Source of the DNA: Cudoniella acicularis
Taxonomy: Eukaryota > Ascomycota > Leotiomycetes > Helotiales > Helotiaceae
DNA: 51,556 nucleotides
Direction: 5' to 3'
Assembly: GCA_013054445.1 (NCBI GenBank)
Contig: JAAMPI010000213.1
Coordinates: forward strand, 1 to 51,556
Of this stretch, positions 20,990 to 32,582 are shown piece after piece. Position numbers and translations under genes: made by a program. The notes beneath the pieces are model-generated. The model searched no databases. It worked only from the letters and a program-made list of their open reading frames with translations, and had not been told where the DNA came from. Numbering within the stretch: position 1 is the first letter of the stretch; the number at the start of each line of letters is the position of its first letter.

Positions 20990-22990
20990 TAGTCTTATTA
21001 GTTTATTAGGTTTTTATTTATCTATACTTTTTATAGCTATATTAAATATATATATATATATAAAAGACGTAAAAAAAACGACTTAAGGTCGTACTAATAT
21101 ATATAGCTATTACTTTTAAAAACCTTAATCGCTATAAACTATATAATACTAGTTTAATAGTAAGCTCTACTTAGTAGACTATCTAACTCCTTTATTAGGT
21201 CTAGGTTAATTAATATCCCTTTTAAGTCTTTATTAGTAATAGTGTTTATAATATTATTATTATTTTTAGAAATATCTTAATAAAGAATCTTATTATCTTT
21301 AAAAAGTGACCTATAACCTTAGATAGTATTATATAGCGCCTTTAAAAGCTCTCTAACCGATTAATATTTATAAAGAGGTCATCTAGCTAATAGAGTTATT
21401 AAGTAATAGTTTATTTAATTATTATACGTCTTACTTTTATAGTTAGTTAGACTATTAACTCTAGCTTTTTAAATACTATTAATATTATTCTATTATTATT
21501 TATTCTAATAGTTTATTAGACTATTGACTATTACTTCTTAAATACTATAAACACCGATTATATCTAGCTTGTCTTTATATATATTTATTATATTAATATA
21601 ACTATTATTAGATTTAGATCTCTTTAGTCTATTATCTTTAATAAGTCTTTTATCTCTTTTTCTTTTCTATCTAGAAGAAGAGGTTATAGGGTTACTTATA
21701 CTAGTTCCTAGGCCTATTAAATAAGCTATACTATTCTCTAACCTTCTTCTAAGACTTGTTCTTAAGTACGCCTAACTAGATTCTAGACTACTATTAGCCT
21801 AAAAGGCTTTATTTAATAGCTTTTATAGTATTCTAAATTTTATATCTTATTAGAAATATAAAATAGTATCTAGGTTATTATTAATAATAATCTATTTATA
21901 ACTAAACTATATAATAATATCTATAACTCTTTTCTCTTTAGCTAACTTTAATAAATCTCTTTTTCGTTATCTTTTATTAGACGGCTAAGCGAACTTTATT
22001 ATATATTCCTAGTCTATTAAGCCGCGTCTCTTTCCTTAATAATATATTATTCTCTAATATATTATCGCTTTTATTAAGACGATTAGTTTATCTTTTAAAG
22101 AGATCTTTATATCTTATATAACAATATACTTACTAGTCTTATTACGCTTAATAAACATATTTAACCCTAAATCTATATCTATTATTAATATATAACTAAT
22201 AATAACCTTAATAAATCGCTTAAATTCTTTATATATATTAAGCTTCTTAAAGTTATACGCGCTAGATCTATTAAATATCTAGAGTTATATTATACTCTTA
22301 TATATTATAAACTAGAGATAAATCGCCGCTTAAGTTAACTTCTAAACACCTTATACGTATATCTTACTAACTATACTAGTGTTTTTATAAAACGATCTTT
22401 ATTAAGATTCCTTTTATATTTATTAATAATAAGTATGTTTAACTAATCGTATTTACTATCTTTAAAGATAGTATTAATAAGAATAAGAAAAATATTAAGC
22501 TTATAATTAGCTTTTAAGCCCTTTAATACTTTATTCGCTAATATATAATACTTATAGCCAAGTCTACTAAGAATAGTATCCTAGAACTTTATAAACCACT
22601 TAAAGAATAGACCTTAAAAGAAAGGCTCTAGTCACCTACTCTAGCGGCTTTCTATATATTAGGCTCTCGACTCTTTATAGATATCTCTCGTGTTATTCGT
22701 CTAAGACTTCTCTTTAAAGTATCGTTTATAGAAGTCTCTAATATTATAATAAACACGCCTAATAAGTTCTTTATAGATTTACTAGTCAACTTCGTTATAT
22801 GTTTATTTAATCCCTTTCTAAAAAGCTAAGCTAGATCGTAGTAGTATATTAAGGATAGCTTTCTCGAAGGTAGTCGGAGGTATAACAGGATTTATCTATA
22901 TAATAAACTTAAACATAATATACTAAATATCCGTGTTATTCTAGGTTATTAAATCAGCTTTATTTTTTATAATATCTTTAACTAGAGGGA
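20990..22990 (-). pseudogene. RIP-degraded Sgk2/FunK1-like fungal protein kinase
   Basis: On the minus strand, one frame interrupted by many stops keeps the pattern of fungal Sgk2-type kinases. Near 22280-22000 it reads YKEFKRFIKVIISYILI and then KFA-stop-PSNKR-stop-RKRDLLKLAKEK. Near 21300-21100 it reads KDNKILY-stop-DISKNN (catalytic loop), KDLKGILINLDL (metal-binding loop), SRAYY-stop-TSII-stop-FIAIKVF (activation segment) and YDLKSFF. The stops fall at TAA or TAG where Gln or Arg is expected, consistent with CpA to TpA change. RIP acts on duplicated DNA, so this kinase gene must have existed in more than one copy. The 5' limit is uncertain. Confidence 0.6.
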
Positions 22991-23354
22991 TTACTAGTAC
23001 GATGTCTAACTAGTTCGAATCTATATGACTATTATAGAGGGACGGGAGGCCTCTAAAATATACTCTTAAAAACTGATGACTGAAAGACTCGAATCTCTAG
23101 GAAGGATAGTTGTTGTTCTTCTCTAGGAGAGGAGGAGAGAGCTTATATACATGAATATAGTCACGTGCTATAACACGTGACACAGAACCCCACTACACTA
23201 TAAAGTATTATAAGATTACTAGAGAGGGTTGTGTTAGCTATTTATAAATAAAGGATATAAGCTATAAGTTTGTTTTATAGAGCGAGGATAAGGTCGAGTA
23301 ATAATTTTTTAGTAACTATCTATATTAGTAAGGAAGATAGCTAAAGGAAGCTAA

Positions 23355-24120
23355 GCTATACTAATAGCAGCTATTAAAAAGATAACTTAGACTATATTAG
23401 AAGAATTAGCGACGCCTATATCTATACGTGTCGTTTTGAAGAGATATATAACGGAACTAGGTCTACTTAACTAAGATCTCTACCTTAGGTTAGTAGAGTG
23501 ACAAGATAGTAGAAGATACCTAGCCCTCCCTTGATTAGGTTACTACTAATTATGTCTAGTTCTAAGGTAATAGCTATATAAAAGATAATAGTTAATATAG
23601 AATATAATATATTAGAATAAACTATAGTACTTAACATATAAATAGAGACCTAAGGACGTATAGTAGGGGTAGATGGTTTCTCGACACGATAATTGCTAGA
23701 ATAAGTTAGACAGCTATAATCACGTGAAAGTGGGACTTAGAACTCGGTTAATCTTATGACCGTTCTTAGCTAAATCTCTCTACTAGCAGCTATCACGTTT
23801 TTTAGAACGCAGTAAGCCCCCCAGATTAAAACGCGGGCTTAAGAAATCTTTTAACGCTATACTATATAAAGATTAGTTATTAACTAGAAAGTATCGTGTC
23901 TAAACCGATAATATCGACTAAGAAGATCGTTATGCCTTTAGCTAAAATATATAGAGCCCTATATTTTAGGCCGTACAGGCAAACACTTCTTAGCGACACA
24001 GCCTAAAAGGATTTAATATAGGCAGAAGAAGTCGAGCCATACTTGTAACGGCAGCTATAGAAAAGACAACTTGCACTACATCGGAAGATATAGCGACACT
24101 AAGATCTACGCGGTGTTCTA
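23355..24120. repeat. Pair of diverged direct repeats about 690 bp apart
   Basis: About 23365-23430 and about 24055-24120 share an ordered set of words: CAGCTAT, AAAAGA then AACTT, ACTA, GAAGA, TTAGCGAC or ATAGCGAC, and ATCTA. The left copy has extra C-to-T and G-to-A changes, as RIP would produce. They may be the remains of terminal repeats or of two inserted elements. Confidence 0.35.
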
Positions 24121-24509
24121 GAGTCTAATCCGGACATCGAATCAGACTGCGGCTCCTCTATGCCAATATAGCATGCTCACCCGACATCTTATAGTGTCTT
24201 TTAATATGAGTTTGTTGACCAGTGATAGGCTATAGAGGACTTGAAAGATTTTGGTTTAATTGATTTTTTTAGTCAATTTATTAGCCATGCAACTAGGTAA
24301 GCTCTTCGTAGCCGGTTTAGTATCGTGGTATTAAAACACTATATGTCCCCGCTAAAATAGATCTATTTCCGAACATCAGTGGTTTTCCTCTAGACGAATT
24401 TGTTTTAGCAGTGCAATTGCAAATCTCAACTTTATAATACGAAAGTGCTTGATTCCCTGAAAAGACTTTGTTAACTTTCGCCCACTATAGGTAACGCGCC
24501 ACAAAGAAG

Positions 24510-25909
24510 ATGAAAGCTGTTCGCTAAGAGAGAAAGCTTCTCTCGGTCAGCGCCGAAGAGCTCGATATCCCCACCGTCAAATCACCACTCGACGCCGTAA
24601 TCCGCCTAACCAGCTCCGCCATCTGCGGTACGGATCTGCACCCGTATCGCGGACGAATACACAGTAAGCAAAACTATGCTCCTTAATTCTTTGCCTTTTT
24701 CCTCTCGAAACATGTTTAGGTAGAGGTATATACTCCTAAAACAACCCAAGCCAGTCTTTCCTACTCAATTTGCTCTTGAAACCTGCTAAGAAAAGATTTA
24801 ATTGACTCCCTAATGTTACAGTGGACACGCACTTTACCTTTGGGCATAAGAATCTCGGTATCGTGGAGCATGTGCGGATGTCATAGTTATTAAGGTTAGG
24901 GATCGTGTTATTGTGAACCCTCTCGGGTTTAAAGTTGCAAATGATGGCGAGTCCGTCCTTGCTGGTTTTATCGGTGTATCCGATTCCCTGAATTTCCCTG
25001 GCGTTCCCGCATCGAATGGTGGACAGGTTGAGTATATGGTTGTCCCATTTGCCGATGAGAATCTGCTCAAGATACCCCCTGGAAAGGTCCTAGAGCTGGA
25101 TTACCTGCTTTTGTCAGATATCTTTCCAACGGCATGGTTTGCTCTCGAAAGCGCAGGCCAGGTCCTCGGTGACAATGTTGTGGTTTTTGGCGCTGGTAAA
25201 ACCAAAACCCCATCTTTTGCTGTTGGAAAATACTAACATGACATTCCAGGACCCGTGGGACTTCTCTGTGCATACTATGCTCTCCTCTGAGGCGCCATCC
25301 GCGTCTACAGCGTCGACAACGTCCCCGCCCGCCTCGCCAAAGCCGAAAGCATCGGCGCCATCCCAATCAATTTCGACTTTGGCCCCGCCGACGCGCAGAT
25401 TCTCAAGCTGGAGCCCAACGGCGTCGATCGAAGCTGCGATTGCATTGGCAGCAAATGCGTCGACGAGTACGGAAACAACATCGAAAACCTCATCCTCACC
25501 CAAGCTGTCAACGTCACCCGAGTTGGCGGCGGCATCGGCGTCATCGGCGTCTATCTTACGCATGATCTTGGTATGTTCTCTCAGACTCTCTCTTACCCCC
25601 ATCTTTTTCTTTCTCCATTAGTGATTGGGTCGCTAAGAAACGTAAATAGGGCGCGCAACACCAGCCCTCAAACAGGGTATCCTCCCTTTCCCCATAGGCC
25701 AATTCTTCCTCAAGAATCTCTCGCTGTGCGGTGGCGCCGCGACGATCCACGCGTACCAGGAGCTGCTAAAGACGTCCATTGATAGCGGTAAAGCGAGGCC
25801 GAGTTTCGTGTTCGAAAAGGAGTTTAGGATCGAGGATGCGGAGGAGGCGTATCGTGAGTTCAATGACTATAAGATTACCAAGGCGGTTTTTCGCTTTCCC
25901 AATCCTTGA
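24510..25909 (+). pseudogene. Zinc-type (GroES-like) alcohol dehydrogenase pseudogene
   Basis: The family is NAD(P)-dependent medium-chain dehydrogenase. Inferred exons 24510-24663, 24822-25195, 25250-25570 and 25650-25909 keep the splice phases of a full-length gene. Landmarks: SPLDAVIRLTSSAICGTDLH with the catalytic zinc Cys, TFGHKNLGIVE with the zinc His, NFPGVPASNGGQVEYMVVP, VVVFGAGPVGLL (nucleotide loop), VYSVDN, and the C-terminal KAVFRFP. Three lesions are visible: TAA at codon 6 (24525-24527), a one-base loss near 24876-24882, and TGA at 25288-25290 after YYALL. The rest is well conserved, so inactivation looks recent. It sits at the edge of the RIP block, which may explain the decay; however, the TGA looks like CGA to TGA, not the preferred RIP context. 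Confidence 0.75.
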
Positions 25910-26672
25910 GTCTAGATGTTGAGGGATCGCCGCCCCTGTTTTCTTTTTCTGCCCTGAGGCGTAGAGTAAAATGCGCTTTTTGTGGGTTCTGGTTAGGCAA
26001 GGGTAGGGTTGAATTTGGGATTATAGAAGTTTTTTTTTAACCTGGTCTTTACAAGGAGTTAGTGAAACTCTATACAGTAAATAATCTCAACTGCCTTTAT
26101 ATCTACGTAATTTGTGGATTTGATCTAAAGGTAAATCGCTTTTCCCAGCCGCGCTCTGTCGACAGTAAAGCCGCACACAACACTTAAAATAAAATGGCCC
26201 CTACGCCTCAAACTAGCAATAAAAATAACCGAAAATCGTAAATAGATACCTAGGAGTTAAATTAAAACTCATCGCTCACTTTTGAACTTGATGGTTATTT
26301 AGCTGTTTTTTAGTGTTTACATACTAGGTTGGCGAAAGACACTATTATTGCCACCTTTCAACATGGTCTCAATTCTTATTGTTAAACAGATCTGTTTAAA
26401 TATCAGACTATTTCGCCTTTAGAAGACTGCGCGGGCTGCGTTAATAGCAATGTGTCCATGAATAATATCTCATTCAAGTGATTGGAAACCATCTTTTGGT
26501 TGATGTCCCTGTCAAATTAGCGATAGTGATATTGGCTAATATTTATGATTTATCCCGCAAACCTTAAAACTTGAACTCTGTACTGTCGACTGATTATGCG
26601 CTATATATACCTTGGAATTAACGCCGAGTCCCAAAGTTGCACTAGACGATTAATGCAAAATCGCATCCGCTC
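25910..26672. other. Intergenic region
   Basis: AT-rich flank between the dehydrogenase pseudogene and the 3' end of the ankyrin gene. No gene, repeat or hairpin is supported. Confidence 0.5.
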
Positions 26673-29600
26673 TTAACAAAGCACAATATCCACCTGTTCA
26701 AACATCCCACTCTCCAAAGCCTCACCCTTCATAACGCCATCAACATAGCACTCCCCAACATAAACAAACGCCTCTTCCTCATTAATTTCCACCCTCCTCA
26801 ACACGACAGGAAACGCACAGCCGATCAGAACCGCAATGATATCGCCCAGCTGCGCGGCATCGGGAACTAAACCAACGTATCCCCTTTCGGCCGTCGTGGC
26901 GAGTTTCCGTCCCTCTACCGAAATCATGCTGAATCTTAAATTGCGGAGACCGGTGTCTTCGTGTCTGTAGTCGGGGTCCGGGCTGAGTGGGGTGGAGGGA
27001 GGGGTGGAGGGGAAGAAAGAGCGGAAGGGGAAGCCGAGGATGGGGAAATTGGCGTTGAGATTCCGGAAAGTGGCTAGTTGGCGCAGCCAGTTGTTTGACG
27101 TGGGGATCTCGCGGGTGTTGGGGAGCCAGGGTGTAGTGGTGTTTGGGGGATTCTCGACAAGGGAGTTCAGGTAGAGGTCGCGGGACATCTCGAGTGGTGT
27201 GCGGCCCGTGGCATTTTCGCGGTATAGGAGGGTTGAATTAAGGGAAAGGAGGAAGGAGGTTATGCTGCTCATTTCTTGTTTGATTGCCTGTAAGTGGTAA
27301 GATTAGTGACACGGTTAAAGGGAATTGCAGATTGGGAAGAAAGTGACATACCACGTGCAGAGGGAGATCTCCTTCTCCGTTGATCATCTCCTGATCTTCA
27401 CCGGAGGAATATTTGGATAACATTTTGACGACATCCGGCTTCTTATACGCCCCACCATTTTTAGCCATCCAAAGAGCAAGAGGAGTCAAGGCTCCGGGAG
27501 CTATGCTACAACGCTCGAGGAACATCTCTTTAACAACATCTTTATCCAACAATTCAATAATGCTCTCAAGAGATTCGGCGTCAACTCTAGCAGCGTTGTA
27601 AGGTTGATTTGAGGCTACCAGTGAATGCAGCATATTGCGACCAAGCTTGTCGCGGTGACGTTGATTTGCGCCGACGGAAATAAGATATTCGACCACGTAA
27701 GGGCGCCGAGTGGAGGCAGCAACTTGGAGAGGTGTCCATCCTTCTGACGATTTCTGCTCCAGTGTCTCGGGTGCAACATTGATGAGATGCTTGATTAAAG
27801 CAATGTGTTTCTGTTCGTCGTTTTTCTCTGGTGTATATAAAACTGCGCAGTGAAGCACGAGTTCGCCTAGAACCAGATTAGCATTTCGCGGACACTGATA
27901 ACAGATATGCCCCAAGATCAAGCTCGTATATGCTCTTAGAAGTGGGCAAACAAATGAGACTTACTATTTGCAGTCAACCATGTCCCAATGGTTTTATTGA
28001 ATCCCTTGCCGGACTCCTCTAGAGTCTTGACTCGTTTGTCATTTTTGTTCTTTTCCGCAAACTCATTGTATCGTCTCATGGGAGCGTCACTCATGAACCA
28101 CTCCACTAATTCAACGCTGCCCTTAACAGCCGCTTGCAGCAAAGGAGGGATCGTTTCTTCCGCAGCCTGGGCGGGCTGTCCAGGTGCTTGCGCCCAATCT
28201 GCGCGTTTCTTTCCTCCAACGCTGAGCCCTTGGTAGTATCTCGGCTTTGTTTTGACTTCAACGCCGCTATCCTCAACGAGCCGGTTCAGGGGAATACCCA
28301 CGCCTGTTGCTTTGATCATTTCAGCCAGAATTTCCGTCCGACCGAGTTTTAGTGCCTGGCTGAAAGCCCGGCTATCGATGGAGTAGGACCTTTGATCGTC
28401 AGGTTCCTCAGCAAGAAGGCTTTGTTGTTCAGCCCCAAGCTCAATCATGAATCTCAGAAGATTCATATCGTCCGTGTTGATGGCATGTGCCAGGATGCTA
28501 CCATTACCAAAGGAGCGTGTGATTGCCGTGTCTGAAAATCTGTACCCAGGACATGCCCATTCGATCATTGTGAGTGGAAGGACATCACTCTTCACAACAT
28601 TCGATACTTCTCCAAGGTTGTCACTCGTGAACTTGTCATTTACCAATTCAGAGAAAATTGGCAAGACATGCTCATCATCGGATTCGCCGTCTTCGTCATT
28701 TTCGCTTTCGTCGGTTCTCAGATTCCAGCGCTGGCGATGACCTTGGTTGTCATCTTTGTGATATTGGGCAATACATATTTCAACAATTCTTTTTGCCAAA
28801 TCCAAATGTCCTCTCAAAACAGCGATAGAAAATGGGCTGAATCCATTTTTATCCAGCACAGCAATTTGCAAAGGGGGTTCTTGTGTCGACGACCATGGAG
28901 CAAGTGTCATCGCCTTGATGGTTTCAAGATCACAGAGCCATACCGCTTGAAATAACTTGAGATAACCATCTTGCTTGGTGTCCGTCATGTGAGGCACCAT
29001 GAATTTTATCTCAGGCTTGAAGGGCTCCCGTTTTGGCTGCTGGTACATGGGGTGGTGAATATGGCCTTGGGGTTTCGATATCTGAGAATAAAGCTCATAA
29101 AATGGCTTGGCACCGGCGGCAATCAAGGAGCTCTCGGTTTGTTCAAGTTCGCGGATCAATAAGGCTATTGCTGCCTGTTTTTCAGCAACCCCCTCCTCTG
29201 TCTTGGCTGCGAGTTTCTTCTCATACACCTCCCACGCAGTCTTGTTGCTCTCCTCTGCCGCCTCAAAGTCCTTGAGGACACTCCAATACTGGTAAGTGCC
29301 TTCAGATAGACCCTGCATGTAGAAGTCCTGATCACGAAGTGTTTTGGGTTTCGCAAAAAATTGATCAGGCTCGTTATAGTCGCGCAATTCCTTGAGCCTC
29401 TTCTGTATGATATCGAGAAGAGTTTCCCCTGTTTGGTATGTGTAGTTTTGTTGATGTCTAATAATGTTCTGAGCGTTCGGGCTTAAAACTGTGGCGTCCG
29501 CACCATATGCCACCATTTCGTCAACAACCTTCGTCATGTCCTTATTGGCAGCGGCGAGGATTGGTTGCACTACTGTAACTTTGAATTGCCACATGTTGTG

Positions 29601-32582
29601 TTCTGAGGTCTGATTCTTCGCATATTCGTTCTTCGCTAGGTAACACTTGATCCAATCATCAAATGAAATTTCGGGCTTTGCCCCAAGGCTCAGTAACTTT
29701 GTAACCATTTCGAAGTAACTCTTTTCGATTGCGGTGAGAAGTGGCGACGTAACCTGGTGGTGCCATTGAGTTAAGAATCCAACGTTATCAAGGACGCTGA
29801 GGGCAGCTGGTCTGTCGTCCGAGAAGATTACATCCAAAACATCGCCACTATTCTGGGCTACGGCGTAGTGAAGAACAGAGAACCCATTCATGTCTCCCTG
29901 GGCTGATGTGGCACCCAGCTGCAGAAGAAGTTTAGCAACCTTCTTTGCTGTATCAGCAGGAAGAAACATTGCTAGGACGATAGTCATAATAGCGCCTCGG
30001 GCGCTCTTTGTATCGGGATCGACGAGTTTGACCGGAAGCAATAAGTCTGAGCCATACTCGGAGACGAGAAGCTCAATTATGTCCAAGTGACCATTCAGAA
30101 TAGCAAGGTGCAGAGGAGATAGTCCATAGTCCCATGCGATGACATCAATTTCATAAATGTCCGGGTCTTCAGTCGAGTCTTCCGAAACGTCATCCTAGGT
30201 CGACATGTCAGTAATAAATTTATTCGAAGTTTCTAGGCACACTTTTGAGCATCGAAGAAACTTTTCAAACGCCAATGGAACTTCAACATTGGAGCGTATA
30301 AAACGGATTCCTTACCTCTGTCGCAGTCTCTTTGTCAACCTTCACGAATGAGCCCATTGTCATTACATCTGAGGCCTCACTATCAAGTGTGATCTCAGAT
30401 GCTTCAGAAGCGGCATCGCCGTCATCTATATCCATGGTTTCATCCGCGACTCTTCCTTTTCCAGCCCGCTCGGCCTTTTTAGCCTCACGTCGAGCCTCAA
30501 TTCGCTCTTCCTCAACTTCCTCGTTCTCCAAGCTCTTGTCCATCAAGGCTTTCACCATTTCAGCGTTTCCGCGAGCGGCTGCAAGGTGCAAGGCTGTTCT
30601 GCCATCTACCAACCTGGCAATAAGACGAGCACCATGGTCAATCAAACACTGAACAATCTCCGGGGTCGAAGCCATGACTGCAAGATGCAAAGGCGTTCGG
30701 CCAGTGTAGTCACGGCGGTTGACCTGTGATGGTAGACGATTAGTATTATGCTCTTTAGAATCTTTATTTCCTTGACGCATGGCTCTCTATGGGAGGTTTA
30801 GAAAGGATTCAAGCTTACATCAACGCCTTCTTGGGCACACCAATCCTGAACGTGCTCCAGATCTCCATCAACAATCGCTTGGCAAAGTCGAGCGGTGTCT
30901 CCGACATAAGCCATTGTTGTCCACTCATCGTCGGTGATCGGATTGAAACTTCCAATTTCTTGGCGACCTGGGTCATCTTTGAGAAATTTGAGGGCACCAG
31001 AAACATTAGTTTTGCTCTCTTCTTCAGCAATCTCTATTTCCTCATCGGTCTTTGGAACTGGGCAAAAGCCGCAGCAATCCTCGAGGACTTCCTCAGCAGT
31101 GCCGAAGAAACAAGGGTGTCTGTGTAAGTAAACCTCGCGGTCCTTGGGTTGATTCCACTCGGCATTTAGCAAAAGATCTTTAGCGTATAGAAGTCGGTTG
31201 ATTTTGGCCGCATTGTACTTCTCACCATACGGGACTGTCATGGTATGGTAAGAAGAGACTTCCTCTTGTTCAACCCATTCAGCAACTTCGTCTTCCTCTT
31301 GATCTTTGATGTTGCCACCTCTTCTCCAATTCTTGCGCCACTGGTTCAAAGCTGGTCTGCCACGCTCAGCACGTCGTTGATCCATGTAAGAGTCACGATC
31401 GGCAGTCTTTGGAAGCTTTTCCAAGATCAAAAGCCGAGCGAGACCCTGAGTCCGGCCAAAAGAGCGCTCGAAGATTGTTGGGTCGATACGAGTGCGATCA
31501 AGAAGAGGCCAGTAAACTTCAAATCCTCGGTGACTATATTTGGACAGGCGATTTTCGTAAGAAGGAGATCTCCGTGTGAGATCAATTGTGTTGCATTGCG
31601 TAATGAAAGCGGCAACGGCTCTCGGGGCAGCGTACACGTTTTTGCCGTCATAAGCAGCACAGGCGCAGTCGACGTCAAACCCGGTGATGATTTGTGACAC
31701 CGAGTCGTAGAGGCGAAGCACAATTTGGACATGACGAGTTGGGTACTGGCTTGCAATTGTGATCGCATTCTTGGTCCGAATTGTTGTTACTTCATGAAGA
31801 ATGCTGTCCTTGATGCTTCGCTCTATTTGTTTGATCTTCTCCAACGCTTGCTCTTCATTCAAGCCGTATAGAAAAAGATCCACATCGCTAGCGGGCGCAA
31901 GACGCTGATGGTAGTACTCACGCAAGCTTCTCTTGCTCCCGGTCCATTTTGGCAGCACAGGAAGGAGCGAAGTCGTGACAGCGCTACCAGCAGCAACAAC
32001 GTTGTTCTGCCATCGAATTAGCACAGTAAATGCGAGAAATACATAAAGGGGCTGAGAGCTTCGGAGCCGTCTTGGGAGCCGTTGTCTTAGGAGCCGAGAC
32101 GGCTCCCCAAGCTCTCGGCACTCATTAAAAAAATAGCAAATTAGTATGAGAGTAAGCCTTACCCAGTCGAGATCAGCCAAGGACGATTCGGAAAAGAGGT
32201 TGAAGTTCTGCTGAAATTCTTTGAAAGACGACACAACGGCAGGAGCACCAGTCTCTTTGCGGCTTCCCTTGCCTAGTGCCATGATGTAAGATTCCTTCTC
32301 CTTTGCAGACTCAGAGTCCAAGGCTCGAGCACGAATCTTGATCTCGTGTTCATGGCCATCGAAGATGGGTACCAAATTGACGTTCGGATCTTGGACAGCT
32401 TCGTGAGTGGGCTGTTGAGCGTAGACCTTGCGAAGTTCGGCTTCAAACGCTTTGTACGGCTCAAGCAGTTCCGCAATTGGCGTGTCCGGGTGCTTGGACA
32501 AATACGGGATGAAATTCTGAACAGTTCCTGAGGGTAATTTGGGGATGCGGATGGGATCTTGAGCTACCACGGGAGTAGCCAT
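26673..32582 (-). CDS. Giant ankyrin-repeat protein with a nucleotidyltransferase-like N-terminal region
   Basis: Six minus-strand exons splice without a frame break to about 1,791 residues: 32582-32163, 32006-30819, 30723-30316, 30194-27965, 27866-27352 and 27287-26673. I chose the ATG at 32582 (MATPVVAQDPIRIPKLP) because the open frame further upstream looks like leader sequence. Residues about 140-300 have VVAAGSAVTTSLLPV, then ASDVDLFLYGLNEEQALEKI and ITGFDVDCACAAYDG. This G-S ... D-x-D ... D pattern resembles polymerase-beta-type nucleotidyltransferases, with a long insert after G-S. Ankyrin repeats follow from about residue 535 (RRDYTGRTPLHLAVM; DGRTALHLAAARGN), an acidic linker, and more repeats to the C-terminus. 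I know similar fungal proteins only as ankyrin-repeat proteins. The nucleotidyltransferase reading is inference. Intron 1 (32162-32007) is unusually long and carries a hairpin insert. Confidence 0.82.
32051..32119. mobile_element. MITE-like hairpin inside intron 1 of the ankyrin gene
   Basis: The left arm GCTGAGAGCTTCGGAGCCGT and the right arm ACGGCTCCCCAAGCTCTCGGC are imperfect inverted repeats of about 21 bases, around a centre with further GGAGCC words. Total length is about 69 bp. The host intron is 156 bp, against about 50-120 bp for the other introns of the gene; without the insert it would be of ordinary size. I see no clear target-site duplication. Confidence 0.5.

Larger units (their letters stand above)
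18895..24509. mobile_element. RIP-affected transposon and repeat block
   Basis: This 5.6 kb stretch separates the P450 from the dehydrogenase pseudogene and contains no intact housekeeping gene. From about 20940 to 24200 the DNA is very AT-rich and TpA-rich, while CpA and TpG are scarce, as expected after repeat-induced point mutation. Inside it I can recognise a Cys-rich repeat-associated gene, a Helitron-like fragment and a protein-kinase relic (separate entries). Runs of N near 19369-19419 and 19671-19675 mark unresolved assembly positions. About 18895-19340 is ordinary AT-rich flank. Confidence 0.7.

Noticed and set aside
21040..21062. AT microsatellite as a possible origin or telomere-linked feature
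   Set aside because: It lies within RIP-derived AT-rich DNA, where such runs are expected by chance.
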